Below are positions 45,302 through 55,757 of a stretch of 64,000 bases of DNA, piece by piece. A program made the position numbers and the translations under genes. The DNA comes from JACMLD01 sp039916305 (lineage in GTDB: Bacteria > Bacteroidota > Bacteroidia > Chitinophagales > Chitinophagaceae). Each line of letters starts with the position of its first letter. Position 1 is the stretch's first letter. The notes beneath the pieces are model-generated. The model was not told the origin of the DNA, ran no database searches, and saw nothing but the letters and a program-made list of their open reading frames with translations. The DNA lies in NCBI GenBank assembly GCA_039916305.1, contig JBDSLR010000021.1, positions 62,001 to 126,000 on the forward strand, in the 5' to 3' direction.

Positions 45302-46573
45302 ATGGAAACGGCAAAAACAGTGGCTTTTCATACCCTTGGGTGTAAACTGAATTTTTCAGAGACGTCTGCCATATCCAGGCTGCTTGAAAATGAAGGTTTT
45401 GAGAAGCGATCGTTTGAAGAGCAGGCCGATGTCTATGTAATTAACACCTGCTCTGTTACCGATAATGCTGATAAAGAATGCCGTCACCTGGTACGCCGTA
45501 TTCAGCGCAAGAACCCTGAAAGCCTGGTGGTAATTACCGGCTGTTATGCCCAGCTGAAACCAGCTGAAATTGCCGCTATACCTGGGGTGGACCTGGTACT
45601 GGGCGCCGCGGAAAAATTTAATATTGTACAGCATTTAAAAGAGCTCAGCAAGGGCGATTCGGCAAAAATATGTAGTTGCGATATTGAAGAAGTGCAGGGT
45701 TTTAACGCCTCCTTTTCTGTTAACGACCGCACCCGGACTTTTTTGAAAGTGCAGGACGGCTGCAGCTATAACTGCGCATTTTGCACCATACCCATGGCCA
45801 GGGGCAAAAGCCGCAGTGATACCATTGCCAATGTGGTTAGAACGGCGGAGGAACTGGCGGCTACCGGCGTAAAAGAAATTATATTAACCGGGGTTAACCT
45901 CGGCGATTTTGGCAAAGGTGCTTCAGGGCTGGAAGACAAAGAAAGTTTTTTTGAACTGGTGCAGGCACTGGATAAAGTCACCGGCATTGAACGGTACCGC
46001 ATCTCTTCTATTGAACCTAACCTGCTTACCAACGAGATTATTGCATTTGTGGCCAACAGCGACAAATTCATGCCCCATTTCCATATTCCATTGCAAAGCG
46101 GCAGTAATAAGATTTTAGGGTTGATGCGCAGAAGGTATAAAAGGGAACTGTACGCAGAGCGCGTTAAACTAATTAAAACCCTGATGCCCCATTGTGCCAT
46201 TGGCGTGGACGTAATTGTGGGTTTCCCAGGCGAAACGGCAGATGATTTTGCTGAAACACTGGCTTTTTTGCAGGAGCTGGACATCAGCTACTTACATGTT
46301 TTTACCTATTCTGAACGTGACAATACCAAAGCACTGGAAATAACGCCTGTTGTACCCATCAATACCCGCTTGGAACGCAATAAAACACTCCGTAACCTTT
46401 CTTACATGAAAATGCAATATTTTACCGGGCAACACATCGGGCAAACCCGTAAAGTATTGTTTGAAGCCTATTCCAAAAACGCCATGATGGAGGGTTACAC
46501 CGATAACTATATACGCATAACTACCCCACACAGAGCCGATTGGGTAAATAATATTGTTGCCTGGACAATATAA
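45302..46573 (+). CDS. mtaB: tRNA t6A37 methylthiotransferase MtaB
   Basis: A 423-residue radical SAM enzyme that adds a methylthio group to N6-threonylcarbamoyladenosine 37 of tRNA. The UPF0004 domain has three cysteines for an auxiliary cluster (TLGCKLNFSET, INTCSVT, GCYAQL). The radical SAM motif CSYNCAFC follows, with GKSRS, and a C-terminal TRAM-type region. The start at 45302 fits METAKTVAFHTLGCKLN; an earlier in-frame ATG at 45041 would add 87 residues unlike the family. Confidence 0.95.
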   Translation: METAKTVAFHTLGCKLNFSETSAISRLLENEGFEKRSFEEQADVYVINTCSVTDNADKECRHLVRRIQRKNPESLVVITGCYAQLKPAEIAAIPGVDLVLGAAEKFNIVQHLKELSKGDSAKICSCDIEEVQGFNASFSVNDRTRTFLKVQDGCSYNCAFCTIPMARGKSRSDTIANVVRTAEELAATGVKEIILTGVNLGDFGKGASGLEDKESFFELVQALDKVTGIERYRISSIEPNLLTNEIIAFVANSDKFMPHFHIPLQSGSNKILGLMRRRYKRELYAERVKLIKTLMPHCAIGVDVIVGFPGETADDFAETLAFLQELDISYLHVFTYSERDNTKALEITPVVPINTRLERNKTLRNLSYMKMQYFTGQHIGQTRKVLFEAYSKNAMMEGYTDNYIRITTPHRADWVNNIVAWTI

Positions 46574-46673
46574 TAGTTAACAATTATCAGTCTGTTAAGA
46601 AACTTTTTCACCTCGTTTATCGTTATATAAGGGAGACCACCGTACCCTTATACTAAAAGACGACAGGACAGCT

Positions 46674-46970
46674 ATGGACATTAAGAAATTCCAGGTCACG
46701 ATAAGCTTTGAAATAGACGACGAGATTAATGCGTTGATTCCAAACCACCGGAAATACATTAACAAGCTTATTAACAAAGAGATCATAGACCATTACGCGG
46801 TTTCGCTGGAGAGTAAACGCATATGGATAACCATCAGTGCAGAAGATAAGGCTGCGGTTGATGAATACCTTTCTCATTCCCCCTTATTTAAATTCTGGAT
46901 ATACGAAGTAGATGAAATATTTGTGCTGGATGGGCTGACCTACAGGCTACCACATTTGCAGCTCAATTAA
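46674..46970 (+). CDS. Small conserved protein, YciI-like size and shape
   Basis: A 98-residue protein (MDIKKFQVTISFEIDDEINA, HYAVSLESKRIWITISAEDK, YEVDEIFVLDGLTYRLPHL). The length and beta-alpha-beta pattern recall small dimeric alpha/beta-barrel or muconolactone-isomerase-like proteins, but I do not recognise a clear family. The gene stands alone, 100 bases after mtaB. Confidence 0.6.
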   Translation: MDIKKFQVTISFEIDDEINALIPNHRKYINKLINKEIIDHYAVSLESKRIWITISAEDKAAVDEYLSHSPLFKFWIYEVDEIFVLDGLTYRLPHLQLN

Positions 46971-47148
46971 AGCCCTCAGCAACTTCCCTTTTCTATCTGC
47001 AATGGCTACGCGTGCTCATGGCTCGAATTTAAATTGTATAAATGGGTTCCGCGTCCTTACAACCGCATAGCTATGCCAGGCAGCTGGAGTTTCTGCATGG
47101 TCATTTAACTGATAATAACGGTGTAATTAATATATGCCCATAAATTAA

Positions 47149-47180
47149 TAAAACAAGCGCTGTAAAAAGCGCTTGTTTTA
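47149..47180. terminator. Bidirectional terminator between convergent genes
   Basis: A 12-base perfect stem, AAAACAAGCGCT (47150-47161) and AGCGCTTGTTTT (47168-47179). It lies in the 308-base gap after the small protein gene and before the TIM-barrel isomerase gene; nothing else is seen in the gap. Confidence 0.8.
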
Positions 47181-47278
47181 GTCAATAGGTTTTGTGTGAT
47201 CTGCCGCTGAGTATATCGTATACGTTTTTTGCAGCGGGCAGCCCTCTATACCAAAGGCAGTGAGTGCCTGGGGAGAAG

Positions 47279-48127
47279 TTATACGGTTTTCATTACACCC
47301 CTGAAATAACCTTCGGATTCTGCAATACCAGCTAAAGAATCTGACATGTCCTTTTCAAATTCAAAACTGCAGAAGCCTTTGTACTTAATTTTATTCAATG
47401 CCTTTACCAGCGCCGGAAAATCAATAACACCCCGGCCCACTTCCATGGCCTTGCCATCTTTCACGGCTGCAGAAACATCTTTGATGTGCATATCAAAAAC
47501 TCTTTTGTTATACTCCAGTACTGCTTTGGCAGGATCCTGGCCGGCCCGGGTAGAATGACCGATATCTATACAAAGTCCCATTTTCTCATCCCTGTTTTTG
47601 ATAAGATCATACACATTTTTTGGACTTGGATATAGTTTGTCCTCTGGTCCATGATTATGAATGGCTATCCTGATATTGGTGCTTTTTACTTTCTCTTCTG
47701 TATAGTCAAGCAATTCAGGACTGGGTACGCCAACAATCAGGGTCACGCCTACTTTCCTGGCATACTCAAAAGCTTCGTCAACGGCTTCTTTTGTTTTCAT
47801 ATAAATAACACCCACCGCATAAACAGCTATGCCTCCGGCTGCCAGCTGCGCCAATACGGTTTGAATTTTCTCCGGTGTACTGTTCAACGGTAAATGAAAA
47901 TCCTTTACCGAAAGATTTTTCACATTTACCCTGTTCATTATAGCAATGGATTTCTCCAGGTCATATTTAACGAATGTGAAACCTGCCATCCCCAGTTGCA
48001 AACCGCTTTCATTGCTTTCTTTGCTTTCATTGGTTGCTGCTGTAGCTGTACCTGATAACAAAGGCAATACCGCCGCGCCGCCAATGCCTAAAACAGACTG
48101 CTGTATAAAGTTTCTTCTTGAAGCCAT
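47279..48127 (-). CDS. TIM-barrel sugar isomerase/epimerase-like protein with Tat signal
   Basis: A 282-residue xylose-isomerase-like (AP endonuclease 2 superfamily) protein. A twin-arginine signal MASRRNFIQQSVLGIGGAAV is followed by a (beta/alpha)8 barrel; metal-ligand-bearing segments include IRIAIHNHGPEDK, MGLCIDIGHSTRAGQD, MHIKDVSA and CSFEFEKD. It would act on a keto or aldo sugar after export, in the periplasm. It is the last gene of the minus-strand sugar locus and follows the Tat-exported Gfo/Idh/MocA gene by 120 bases. The substrate is unknown. Confidence 0.87.
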   Translation of the reverse strand: MASRRNFIQQSVLGIGGAAVLPLLSGTATAATNESKESNESGLQLGMAGFTFVKYDLEKSIAIMNRVNVKNLSVKDFHLPLNSTPEKIQTVLAQLAAGGIAVYAVGVIYMKTKEAVDEAFEYARKVGVTLIVGVPSPELLDYTEEKVKSTNIRIAIHNHGPEDKLYPSPKNVYDLIKNRDEKMGLCIDIGHSTRAGQDPAKAVLEYNKRVFDMHIKDVSAAVKDGKAMEVGRGVIDFPALVKALNKIKYKGFCSFEFEKDMSDSLAGIAESEGYFRGVMKTV

Positions 48128-48247
48128 AATTGCTGTTTATTTATTTTTAATAAAATGTATTTACATATAATTTCTTGCAGGTTGCAGATATACATAGCAA
48201 CCGTGGAGGATTATCGGCTCACTCCTCCCTGTATACCCCGCCCAGCA

Positions 48248-49573
48248 CTACACCCTGGGCTCCCAGCCCGGCTGGTAATCTCTTTTCCATAACTTTTGCG
48301 CGGCCGCGTCATTGATTATTTTTCCACCTGCTGCTGCATCGCAATGCAATGTTTTGCCCACACGCTGTGATATATTGCCGAGATGGCAAAGCAACACACT
48401 TTTATGCGCATCTGCTATTTCACTGTTCAGCGGTTCATTTGTGCGCACGGCATTTATAAAATTGCGGAAATGATAACTGTCTAAATTTTCACCCGGCCCC
48501 AATGGATTAATGGTATCCGTTGTTGCTGCGTCTTTGCTTTCCATCAAAAGCTTATTATCCAGGTCATAAATCCGGTAATCATCACCGCCTTTATTTACCA
48601 GCGTTCCTTTATCGCCATAGATAACAAAACCGCGGCCACTGCCTTCCACGCTAAAATTATTACAACTGATGCCTTCCCAGGTAATGGCTTTATTGTTGCC
48701 AAATTCAAAACTGATGGTTTGGGTATCCGGCGTCTGCCAATCATCTTTTGCAGCAAAGCGTCCGCCGCCTGAGCTCACCTTCGTGGGAAAATCTACACCC
48801 AGTGCCCAGCGCATGCAATCAATCTCGTGCGTGCCATTGTTGCAAGCTTCACCCGTGCCCCAATTCCAGAACCAATGCCAGTTATAGTGTACCAGGTTAT
48901 CCCGGTAATCCTGGCGGGGAGCTGGCCCTTGCCAGAGATCCCAGTTAAGGGTAGCAGGCACCGGTATCACTTTGCCAGTACCGACAGGTTTACGATTATT
49001 GGCATACCAGCCTTTTGCAAAATACGCATTGCCAATAACGCCATCGTGCACTTTCTTCATGGCGTCTACCAGTCGTGGCATCGAACGCCGCTGGTCGCCC
49101 ATCTGAACATGTCGCTTGTATTTCCGTGCGGCCTTTATTAAAAGTTCACCTTCTTCCGGGTTATGGCCGCAGGGCTTTTCTACATATACATGTTTACCCG
49201 CTGCGCAGGCCAGTATCGATGCAGGCGCATGCCAGTGATCAGGCGATGCGATGGTAAGTGCATCCAAATCTTTATTGTCCAGTATCTTCCGGAAATCTGT
49301 AACCGCTACTGGTTTTTTACCTGTTAGTTTTTCTACCAGGTCTACCCCTTTTGCCCTTGCGGTATCTTCCACATCGCAGATATAGGCAATTTCTATATTG
49401 GGTATTTTTGTGAATGATTTAATGTGTTCCAGTCCGCGGCCATTGGTGCCCATAATACCAATGATTACTTTTTCATTGGGCGATATACTCCGGCCGTATA
49501 GCGGAAAATGCAAAGAGAGTCCTGCACCCGCAGCGGCCATCGTGCCTGTTTTAATAAAGCTTCTTCTTTCCAT
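48248..49573 (-). CDS. Gfo/Idh/MocA oxidoreductase with Tat signal
   Basis: A 441-residue NAD(P)-dependent sugar oxidoreductase. The twin-arginine signal is MERRSFIKTGTMAAAGAGLS. The Rossmann motif is VIIGIMGTNGRGLEHI, and the EKPCGHN motif is near residues 133-139. Its C-terminal domain is of the GFO_IDH_MocA type. Export of a cofactor-containing oxidoreductase fits the Tat route. It is the second of three such enzymes in this locus and lies after the SusD gene, behind a strong terminator-like hairpin. Confidence 0.92.
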   Translation of the reverse strand: MERRSFIKTGTMAAAGAGLSLHFPLYGRSISPNEKVIIGIMGTNGRGLEHIKSFTKIPNIEIAYICDVEDTARAKGVDLVEKLTGKKPVAVTDFRKILDNKDLDALTIASPDHWHAPASILACAAGKHVYVEKPCGHNPEEGELLIKAARKYKRHVQMGDQRRSMPRLVDAMKKVHDGVIGNAYFAKGWYANNRKPVGTGKVIPVPATLNWDLWQGPAPRQDYRDNLVHYNWHWFWNWGTGEACNNGTHEIDCMRWALGVDFPTKVSSGGGRFAAKDDWQTPDTQTISFEFGNNKAITWEGISCNNFSVEGSGRGFVIYGDKGTLVNKGGDDYRIYDLDNKLLMESKDAATTDTINPLGPGENLDSYHFRNFINAVRTNEPLNSEIADAHKSVLLCHLGNISQRVGKTLHCDAAAGGKIINDAAAQKLWKRDYQPGWEPRV

Positions 49574-49604
49574 GTGGTATTGTTGTGCAATTGTAAACCC
49601 TTTA

Positions 49605-49668
49605 TAAATAATGCCGGCAGGTTTAATTGATAATTAATGTAGTTATCTAAAAAACCTGCCGGCATAAA
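49605..49668 (-). terminator. Hairpin downstream of SusD gene
   Basis: ATGCCGGCAGGTTT (49611-49624) and AAACCTGCCGGCAT (49652-49665) are perfectly inverted over 14 bases with a 27-base AT-rich loop. On the minus strand TATTTTAT-like sequence follows. It separates susCD from the next two genes and may cause partial termination or stabilise the susCD message. Confidence 0.65.
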
Positions 49669-49694
49669 TGTGTAAGATGGAAACACTTCCCTGC

Positions 49695-51539
49695 TTACTT
49701 AGGAATAATATCCAGTGCTGCTATATTGGTTTCAAAACCTACATATCCCTTGTTCTGGTTGATATGCCCGTAGGAATTGGCCTGTATAGAAACAGTTGGC
49801 ACCGGCCACAAAACGTGGTAAGCGCTCATGGTATATAAATCACCATGGTTGGTCTTTACATTTTTGTTATAGAAATCTGTTTTTGACATAATCCTGTCGA
49901 ACCAATAGTTATTGGTAGAAAAATTATCCAGCGTGTAGGTCTTTCCATTTTCAGCAGCTTTGCCCGTTTTTGCAAAAATATAAGCGATACGGGTAAGTTC
50001 TGTTTTGCGGGGCTCTTCAAAAAACAATTCCCTTGCTCTTTCGTCCAGGATGGTATTCATGGTAACCGGTCCAGTGAGTGGTGCGCAACCGGCCCTTGTT
50101 CTTACCGCGTTGATGTCGGCCAGTGCGTTTGCAAGGTCGCCTTTCCAGAAGTAGGCTTCTGCCCGCAGCAAATAGGTTTCTGCTATGCGGAAGATATACC
50201 AGTCAGTATGCCCACCCTGCATGGGTGCGTTCTCCACGTCAGGTACAAACAATTTGTACTGCGGCCATCCATACCAGCAACGGATGGTATCTGACGTGGT
50301 AAGGTTTCCGTTTGGACCATACTTCACCAGGGGTTTAAGATAAGACGGATCCTGCGGATCAGTTGAAGTAGCTTTGAGCGCGGCGAAATTATTATATACA
50401 AGATCAGTCATGTTCATCCAGTTTCCTGGTGCATGACGCAGGTCATTTACATCATCCCATATATACCACTGGCTGTAGGCAGTAGCCCGGCACCTGCCGA
50501 TACCCCTTCCAACTAAAGTTGATTGCGGAAACGGCACATCTACACTTTGCACACCATCGTTGGTGCCTTTTTTTCCGGAAGGTGTATTAATATTGCTTCC
50601 CCAAAACGGCACACATTGCCGCATGGTTGACATACCCGTTCCAAACTGGCCATCACCAAAACGATCAATCACAAAATAGATACCTTCTTTATTGCCGGCG
50701 ATTGATTTATTTTCCGGCCGGTGTAAATCCCAGATTACATTTTTGTTGGTAGAACCGAATGGCGTCCTCATTAATGCATAGGTGCCGCCATTAATAATTC
50801 CATTGGCAGCCGTGATGGCCTCATCAAAATTGCCCAGTGCCAGGTTTACTTTTGCAAGTAAATGCTGGCAGGCGCCTTTGGTTACATCGCCCCTGTTCAC
50901 TGCATCAGAGCTCCACAATACAGCAGAGTCAAGATCAAGCTTGATTTGCTTTAGTATTACTTCGCGTTTTGTACTCACAAAATCAAGTTTGGGAGCGGTT
51001 AGTTCTCTGAAGATAGCCGGCACGTCGCCAAACTGCATGGTAAGCCGGTAATAGCGCATGGCCCGGTGAAAATAAGCAGCACCCAGGATGGCATTGCGTT
51101 CGGCAACATTTGCGTAGGTGGCCTGGTCAATACGGCTGATTACAGTGTTGGCATATTTAATACCCTTGTAACCTTCCAGCCAGTAATAATAAATCCTTGC
51201 ATGGTCGGCATTATCGTTGCCGGCACTGGCATTGTCTGGCGTAATTACCAGGTTATTATCCTGTGCAGGACCTGATTTATCAGTTACTCCGTCTACTGAT
51301 ACTTCAGAAAATAATTCTTCGGTAAGAAACGGCATGCCATCACCATAATATTCATTACGCAAATTACGTGCGCAGGATACCAGGGCGGCACGCATACCGG
51401 CCGCATCAATATAAGTAGCGCTGGGTTCGTAAAAAGACAATGGTTTCGGCTTAAGGTAGTCTTTATTGCAACTGCTTATTACGGACAGCAGTCCGAACAA
51501 GGGCAACAGGACGAATAGTCGGTTAAAAATATTTTTCAT
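49695..51539 (-). CDS. SusD/RagB-family outer-membrane lipoprotein
   Basis: A 614-residue SusD-like lipoprotein. The signal peptide ends SVISSCNKDYLKPKP, with lipidated Cys at about residue 24. SusD-like TPR helices and the RagB/SusD domain are present, with AYFHRAMRYYRLTMQFGDVP and FRIAETYLLRAEAYFWKGDL typical. It should lid the adjacent SusC transporter at the outer membrane and bind a glycan or glycoside. It starts 27 bases after SusC's stop, the usual spacing for the pair. Confidence 0.95.
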   Translation of the reverse strand: MKNIFNRLFVLLPLFGLLSVISSCNKDYLKPKPLSFYEPSATYIDAAGMRAALVSCARNLRNEYYGDGMPFLTEELFSEVSVDGVTDKSGPAQDNNLVITPDNASAGNDNADHARIYYYWLEGYKGIKYANTVISRIDQATYANVAERNAILGAAYFHRAMRYYRLTMQFGDVPAIFRELTAPKLDFVSTKREVILKQIKLDLDSAVLWSSDAVNRGDVTKGACQHLLAKVNLALGNFDEAITAANGIINGGTYALMRTPFGSTNKNVIWDLHRPENKSIAGNKEGIYFVIDRFGDGQFGTGMSTMRQCVPFWGSNINTPSGKKGTNDGVQSVDVPFPQSTLVGRGIGRCRATAYSQWYIWDDVNDLRHAPGNWMNMTDLVYNNFAALKATSTDPQDPSYLKPLVKYGPNGNLTTSDTIRCWYGWPQYKLFVPDVENAPMQGGHTDWYIFRIAETYLLRAEAYFWKGDLANALADINAVRTRAGCAPLTGPVTMNTILDERARELFFEEPRKTELTRIAYIFAKTGKAAENGKTYTLDNFSTNNYWFDRIMSKTDFYNKNVKTNHGDLYTMSAYHVLWPVPTVSIQANSYGHINQNKGYVGFETNIAALDIIPK

Positions 51540-51565
51540 GATTCAATTATTTTATTCAGTTAAGG

Positions 51566-54500
51566 TTAGAATGTAAGGTTCAGTCCGAGTGTATAATACC
51601 TTGGAGGAATGGCAATGCTTACATTACCATTAGAATCCCTGTTCCTGTATTCAGCATCCCAGTAATTCCAGTCGGGCTGATACGCGAACGGGTTATTTAC
51701 ATTCGCATAAATTTTCAGGCTTTCAATCCTCGCCCTGCTGGTAAGTGCTTTCGGTAATGTATAGCCCAGTGAAATATTGTTTACGCGTATGTTGGAAGTA
51801 TGGCGGTAGACGCTGTAATTAGCGCCGCCATTGCTGGAGAACAAACGTGCATAATCATTTATTGGGTTGTCTTTTCTCCAGTAAGGATAGATATATGAGT
51901 TCTGCCTGTCAGGAAAACCACTGTTGTTCTTGGCCTGGTTAAAATCATTGTACTGACCCCAGATTGAATAAATCTGGAAGGCAAAATCAAAGTTTTTATA
52001 CAGCGTGAATTCGTTTCTCAGCGACCACTGGAAGCGGGGTGTTCTGTAACCCTGGAACTGCCGGTCTGCATCTGAGAATTTACCATCACCATTTACATCC
52101 TGTATTTTGAAATCTCCGGGTATTACACCGTACTTGGCGGCTTCTGTTGCTTCGTTCTGCTGCCATACACCCAATACCTTTAAATCCCAAATCTGGTCCA
52201 GGTCATGACCTATAAACCACCTGTTGCCTACATCATCTTTTTCTACCTGGCCCGTTACTTTACCTGTAACAGGATCTACTACATCAACAAGTCCGTACAA
52301 ATGCACAATTTTATTCCTGTTTAAAGAAAAGGTAGCCGTTGTTCTCCAGGAGAAATTGTTGCGTTTAAGGTTATTGCTGTTCAATGTTAATTCAATTCCT
52401 TTATTATCTACCTGGCCCAGGTTATCCCAAACATTGGAGAAGCCTGTTACATCCGGTAATGCACGTAAGATTAACAAATCATGGGTTGATTTTTTATACA
52501 CTTCAATTGAACCGCTTACTGCATTTTTAAACAGTGAGAAGTCAAGACCAAGGTTAATGGACGAGGTCCGCTCCCACTGCAGGTTAGGATTCTGCAAGCG
52601 GTTTACAAACAATTGTGATACCAGTACTACTGCACCGGCCGCTGTTACATACTGGTATTTACCAGTAGAAAGATCGGAAATAGCATTGTAGCGGCCAATA
52701 TCCCTGTTACCATTAATACCATATGATACACGCAGTTTTCCGTAGTTAAGCCAGGTGTTATTTTTCATGAAATTTTCGTCAGAAAATATCCAGCCGAGTG
52801 CAACAGAAGGAAAAGTTGCCCTTGGATTACCCTGGCCAAATGCTGAGTAACCATCGCGGCGTATAGACGCTGTTAGCAGGTAGCGTTGTTTAAATGTATA
52901 GTTTAACCTGCCCATTAATGCATCGCCGGTGCTGTACTGGTCATCACTGCTGATAACGGGTTTAATACCTGCGCCAATATTGTGATAGCTGAGGATATCG
53001 TTTGGATCAAAACCCTGGTTGTCCATCTGGTTTCTCCACGACTGGAATTTTTCTGCATTGTACAGGAAGGTCAGGTCGAACTGGTGTTCACCAAATGTTT
53101 TGTTCCATTTCAGGAGGTTATCGATCTGCCAGTTATAGGAAGTCTGATCTGTTCTTGTGGCCGAACCCTTCAAAGCAGCAAAAGGAAAACTTTTGGCGGA
53201 GTTGCCGTTGAAGTAACGGTAAAATTCAAAATTGGGTGTAAAATTTACCTGGTAAGAAAAGCCCAGGCCCAAATCACCTTTTGCATAAAGTGAACCAAAC
53301 AAGGTGTTGGTTTTCTGCAAACGGGTGGTATACACGTATCCCTGGAAAGGATTCAGGTTATTACCCACATCATCATTTGGGCTATCCCTTAACGTTACAC
53401 CATCTGCTCTGTATTTTTCACCATAGGGCGACGCATTCACCATCTGGCCCCAGTCAACGGGCACCTGGCTTTCATCCCTGTCTGCAAACTGCAGGTTCAT
53501 CCCTACCGTCATAAACTTGGCTGCTTTTGCTTCCAGGTTTACACGCAGGCGAAAGGTTTTGAACGCATCCCCCAGGATAATACCCTGGTTGTTGGTATAG
53601 TTCATAGACATATAATAAGACACCTTATCGTTGCGGTTGCTGATGCTTAATGTATGATCCTGGCGCAGCCCTTTATGAAACATCTGATCGTACCAGTTAG
53701 TTTGTTTGCCGGCTTTGTAATTGGCAATTTCTACCGGGAACATTTTCAGCCTGTTCAGCCATACGGTAATGGAGTCACCGGTCTGGTTCTCGCGCCATGA
53801 GTCTACCGTAACACCTGCCGGCAAAGACCTTGGGTCATTGTAGCGGTATTGGGGCGCGGATACATTGGTACTTCTTAGTACATCCTGCCTCCAGGCCACA
53901 AAACCGGGGCCGTCGTACAGTGGCTGGTTCCTGGCCAGTTCGCCATAACCAACGTTGGTATTAAAAGAGATAGTTGGTTTTGCACCATTGGTACCTCTTT
54001 TTGTAGAGATCAGCACTACGCCACTTGCTGCCTTTGCACCAAATACTGCAGCCGAGCTGGCATCTTTTAATACGTCAATGGTTGCAATGTCATTGGGGTT
54101 GATATCAGATAACTGGCCGGGGTAAATAACACCGTCCAATACTATCAGCGGAGAAGTACCTGCGTTAACAGAAGACTTACCACGCACCAGTAAATCACCA
54201 CCACCTTTTGCAGAAGCCGAATTGGTTTGCGAAATACTGAGGCCCGCAATATTGCCGCGCAGGGCATCGGCAACGCTCTGCGGGTTTTCATTTTCCAGCT
54301 GCGTCACTTTTATTTGTGATACCGCGCCGGTTACATCTTTTTTAGCCCGGGTTCCGTAGCCTACAACTACTACCTCGTCCAGTTTGGGCCCGTCAGACTG
54401 TTCAAGTACTACGGTTAGTTGTGTGCGGCCTTTTACAGCTACAGACTGCTCAGCAAACCCAACAGAAGAAAAGATAAGTGTGCCATTGGATGGCACGCCC

Positions 54501-54709
54501 TGTAAACGAAAATGACCTTTATCATCTGTGGTAGTTCCATTCTTACTGCCCTTTACTGTAACGGAAACATTGGAAGCAGCATTTTTACTTTCTTTGGCGG
54601 TAATATCGCCTTCCACAGTGATCAGGTTTTGTGCGGAAACAATTCCAGTGCTGCACAGCAATACCATGCATAGCATAATTGGAATTTTGTGTAGAAATTT
54701 TGTACTCAT
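51566..54709 (-). CDS. SusC/RagA TonB-linked outer-membrane transporter
   Basis: A 1047-residue receptor. The signal peptide ends GIVSAQ, followed by a carboxypeptidase-regulatory-like domain, the TonB box region LDEVVVVGYGTRAKKDVTGA, and a plug domain (LRGNIAGLSIS, PLIVLDGVIYPG, ATIDVLKDASSAAVFGAKAA). A large beta-barrel runs to the end (PPRYYTLGLNLTF). It imports an oligosaccharide or glycoside together with the SusD lipoprotein encoded just downstream. Which ligand cannot be said, but the oxidoreductase neighbours point to a sugar. Confidence 0.96.
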   Translation of the reverse strand: MSTKFLHKIPIMLCMVLLCSTGIVSAQNLITVEGDITAKESKNAASNVSVTVKGSKNGTTTDDKGHFRLQGVPSNGTLIFSSVGFAEQSVAVKGRTQLTVVLEQSDGPKLDEVVVVGYGTRAKKDVTGAVSQIKVTQLENENPQSVADALRGNIAGLSISQTNSASAKGGGDLLVRGKSSVNAGTSPLIVLDGVIYPGQLSDINPNDIATIDVLKDASSAAVFGAKAASGVVLISTKRGTNGAKPTISFNTNVGYGELARNQPLYDGPGFVAWRQDVLRSTNVSAPQYRYNDPRSLPAGVTVDSWRENQTGDSITVWLNRLKMFPVEIANYKAGKQTNWYDQMFHKGLRQDHTLSISNRNDKVSYYMSMNYTNNQGIILGDAFKTFRLRVNLEAKAAKFMTVGMNLQFADRDESQVPVDWGQMVNASPYGEKYRADGVTLRDSPNDDVGNNLNPFQGYVYTTRLQKTNTLFGSLYAKGDLGLGFSYQVNFTPNFEFYRYFNGNSAKSFPFAALKGSATRTDQTSYNWQIDNLLKWNKTFGEHQFDLTFLYNAEKFQSWRNQMDNQGFDPNDILSYHNIGAGIKPVISSDDQYSTGDALMGRLNYTFKQRYLLTASIRRDGYSAFGQGNPRATFPSVALGWIFSDENFMKNNTWLNYGKLRVSYGINGNRDIGRYNAISDLSTGKYQYVTAAGAVVLVSQLFVNRLQNPNLQWERTSSINLGLDFSLFKNAVSGSIEVYKKSTHDLLILRALPDVTGFSNVWDNLGQVDNKGIELTLNSNNLKRNNFSWRTTATFSLNRNKIVHLYGLVDVVDPVTGKVTGQVEKDDVGNRWFIGHDLDQIWDLKVLGVWQQNEATEAAKYGVIPGDFKIQDVNGDGKFSDADRQFQGYRTPRFQWSLRNEFTLYKNFDFAFQIYSIWGQYNDFNQAKNNSGFPDRQNSYIYPYWRKDNPINDYARLFSSNGGANYSVYRHTSNIRVNNISLGYTLPKALTSRARIESLKIYANVNNPFAYQPDWNYWDAEYRNRDSNGNVSIAIPPRYYTLGLNLTF

Positions 54710-54881
54710 AAAGCAAGTTTTGTTAGTGATAAAAATGAATCAATTAAATGGTAGTTGAATCTCCGGTTATTACATCAGCATGGTTGTTTGTAAAGTTTAA
54801 GGTTAAAAAAATAATGCATTTATGTTATTGAATGCTTTTCACTTTATCCCGCCGCTAAACAAAACGACGAAAAGATATTAT

Positions 54882-55646
54882 TTAAAATCCGATTGAATTA
54901 CCCCCGTCCACAGGCAATACCACGCCGGTTACATAGCCCGCTTCGTCAGAACAAAGGTATACTACCGCGTTACCAATATCTGATGGCTGGCCCAGTTTTG
55001 CCATTGGCGTTCTGCTTAATACTTTTTGCATGCGATCTTTGTCATTGTTCAATGCTTTGGCCGACATCTCCGTGGCAATAAAACCCGGTGCAATGCAGTT
55101 TACCCTTACGCCCTGCGGCGACAATTCTACTGCCATGGCCCTCGTCATACCTTCCACTGCCGATTTGGAAGCACTGTATGCCACCACTTTTGGTATACCA
55201 TACTGCGATGCCATCGAACTTATCATCACCACTGAGCCGCGGCCCCTGGGCACCATTTTTTTAGCTATTTCCCTGGTAAAAGAAAACACTGCGTACTGGT
55301 TGGTTTTTATAATGCGATCAAATTCTTCGTCGGTCAGTTCTAAAAATTCTTTTTTGAGATTGATGCCTGCATTGTTAACCAGTATATCCACCGCGCCAAA
55401 ACTGTTTTCCAGTGCCACTGTAAAGGCAGGTATTTTATCTATCTCAGCCAGGTCAAACACTCCATACATACATTTATCACCCAGTGCTGCCACTGTATCC
55501 TTTAACGCCTGCTCATCCCGGCCAGTGATGTATACCTCCGCCCCTGCTTTTATTAAAGCTGTCGTTATCGCCAGTCCCAATCCTTTGCCACCGCCAGTTA
55601 CTACGGCTTTCTTTCCTGTTAAATCAAAAAATGATTTTTTTTCCAT
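54882..55646 (-). CDS. Short-chain dehydrogenase/reductase, gluconate 5-dehydrogenase-like
   Basis: A 254-residue SDR starting at the ATG at 55646 (MEKKSFFDLTGKKAVVTG). The dinucleotide-binding TGGGKGLGLAI, the NNAG motif, Ser in VVMISSMASQYG, and the Tyr-Lys pair in AYSASKSAVEG are complete, as is the C-terminal VLPVDGGNSIGF. Sequence and setting suggest a gluconate 5-dehydrogenase or a similar sugar/sugar acid dehydrogenase. It has no signal peptide, so unlike its neighbours it should be cytoplasmic. It lies between the Gfo/Idh/MocA lipoprotein gene and susC. Confidence 0.92.
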   Translation of the reverse strand: MEKKSFFDLTGKKAVVTGGGKGLGLAITTALIKAGAEVYITGRDEQALKDTVAALGDKCMYGVFDLAEIDKIPAFTVALENSFGAVDILVNNAGINLKKEFLELTDEEFDRIIKTNQYAVFSFTREIAKKMVPRGRGSVVMISSMASQYGIPKVVAYSASKSAVEGMTRAMAVELSPQGVRVNCIAPGFIATEMSAKALNNDKDRMQKVLSRTPMAKLGQPSDIGNAVVYLCSDEAGYVTGVVLPVDGGNSIGF

Positions 55647-55757
55647 CTGTTTTGCTGTGTTTATCAGACCGTTTGCATAATTCATATTTTGTATTAACCT
55701 CACCCTTTAATTCCTTCTCCAGGCCAGGGAAGGATGAATTGTGCAAGCGGTTTATTG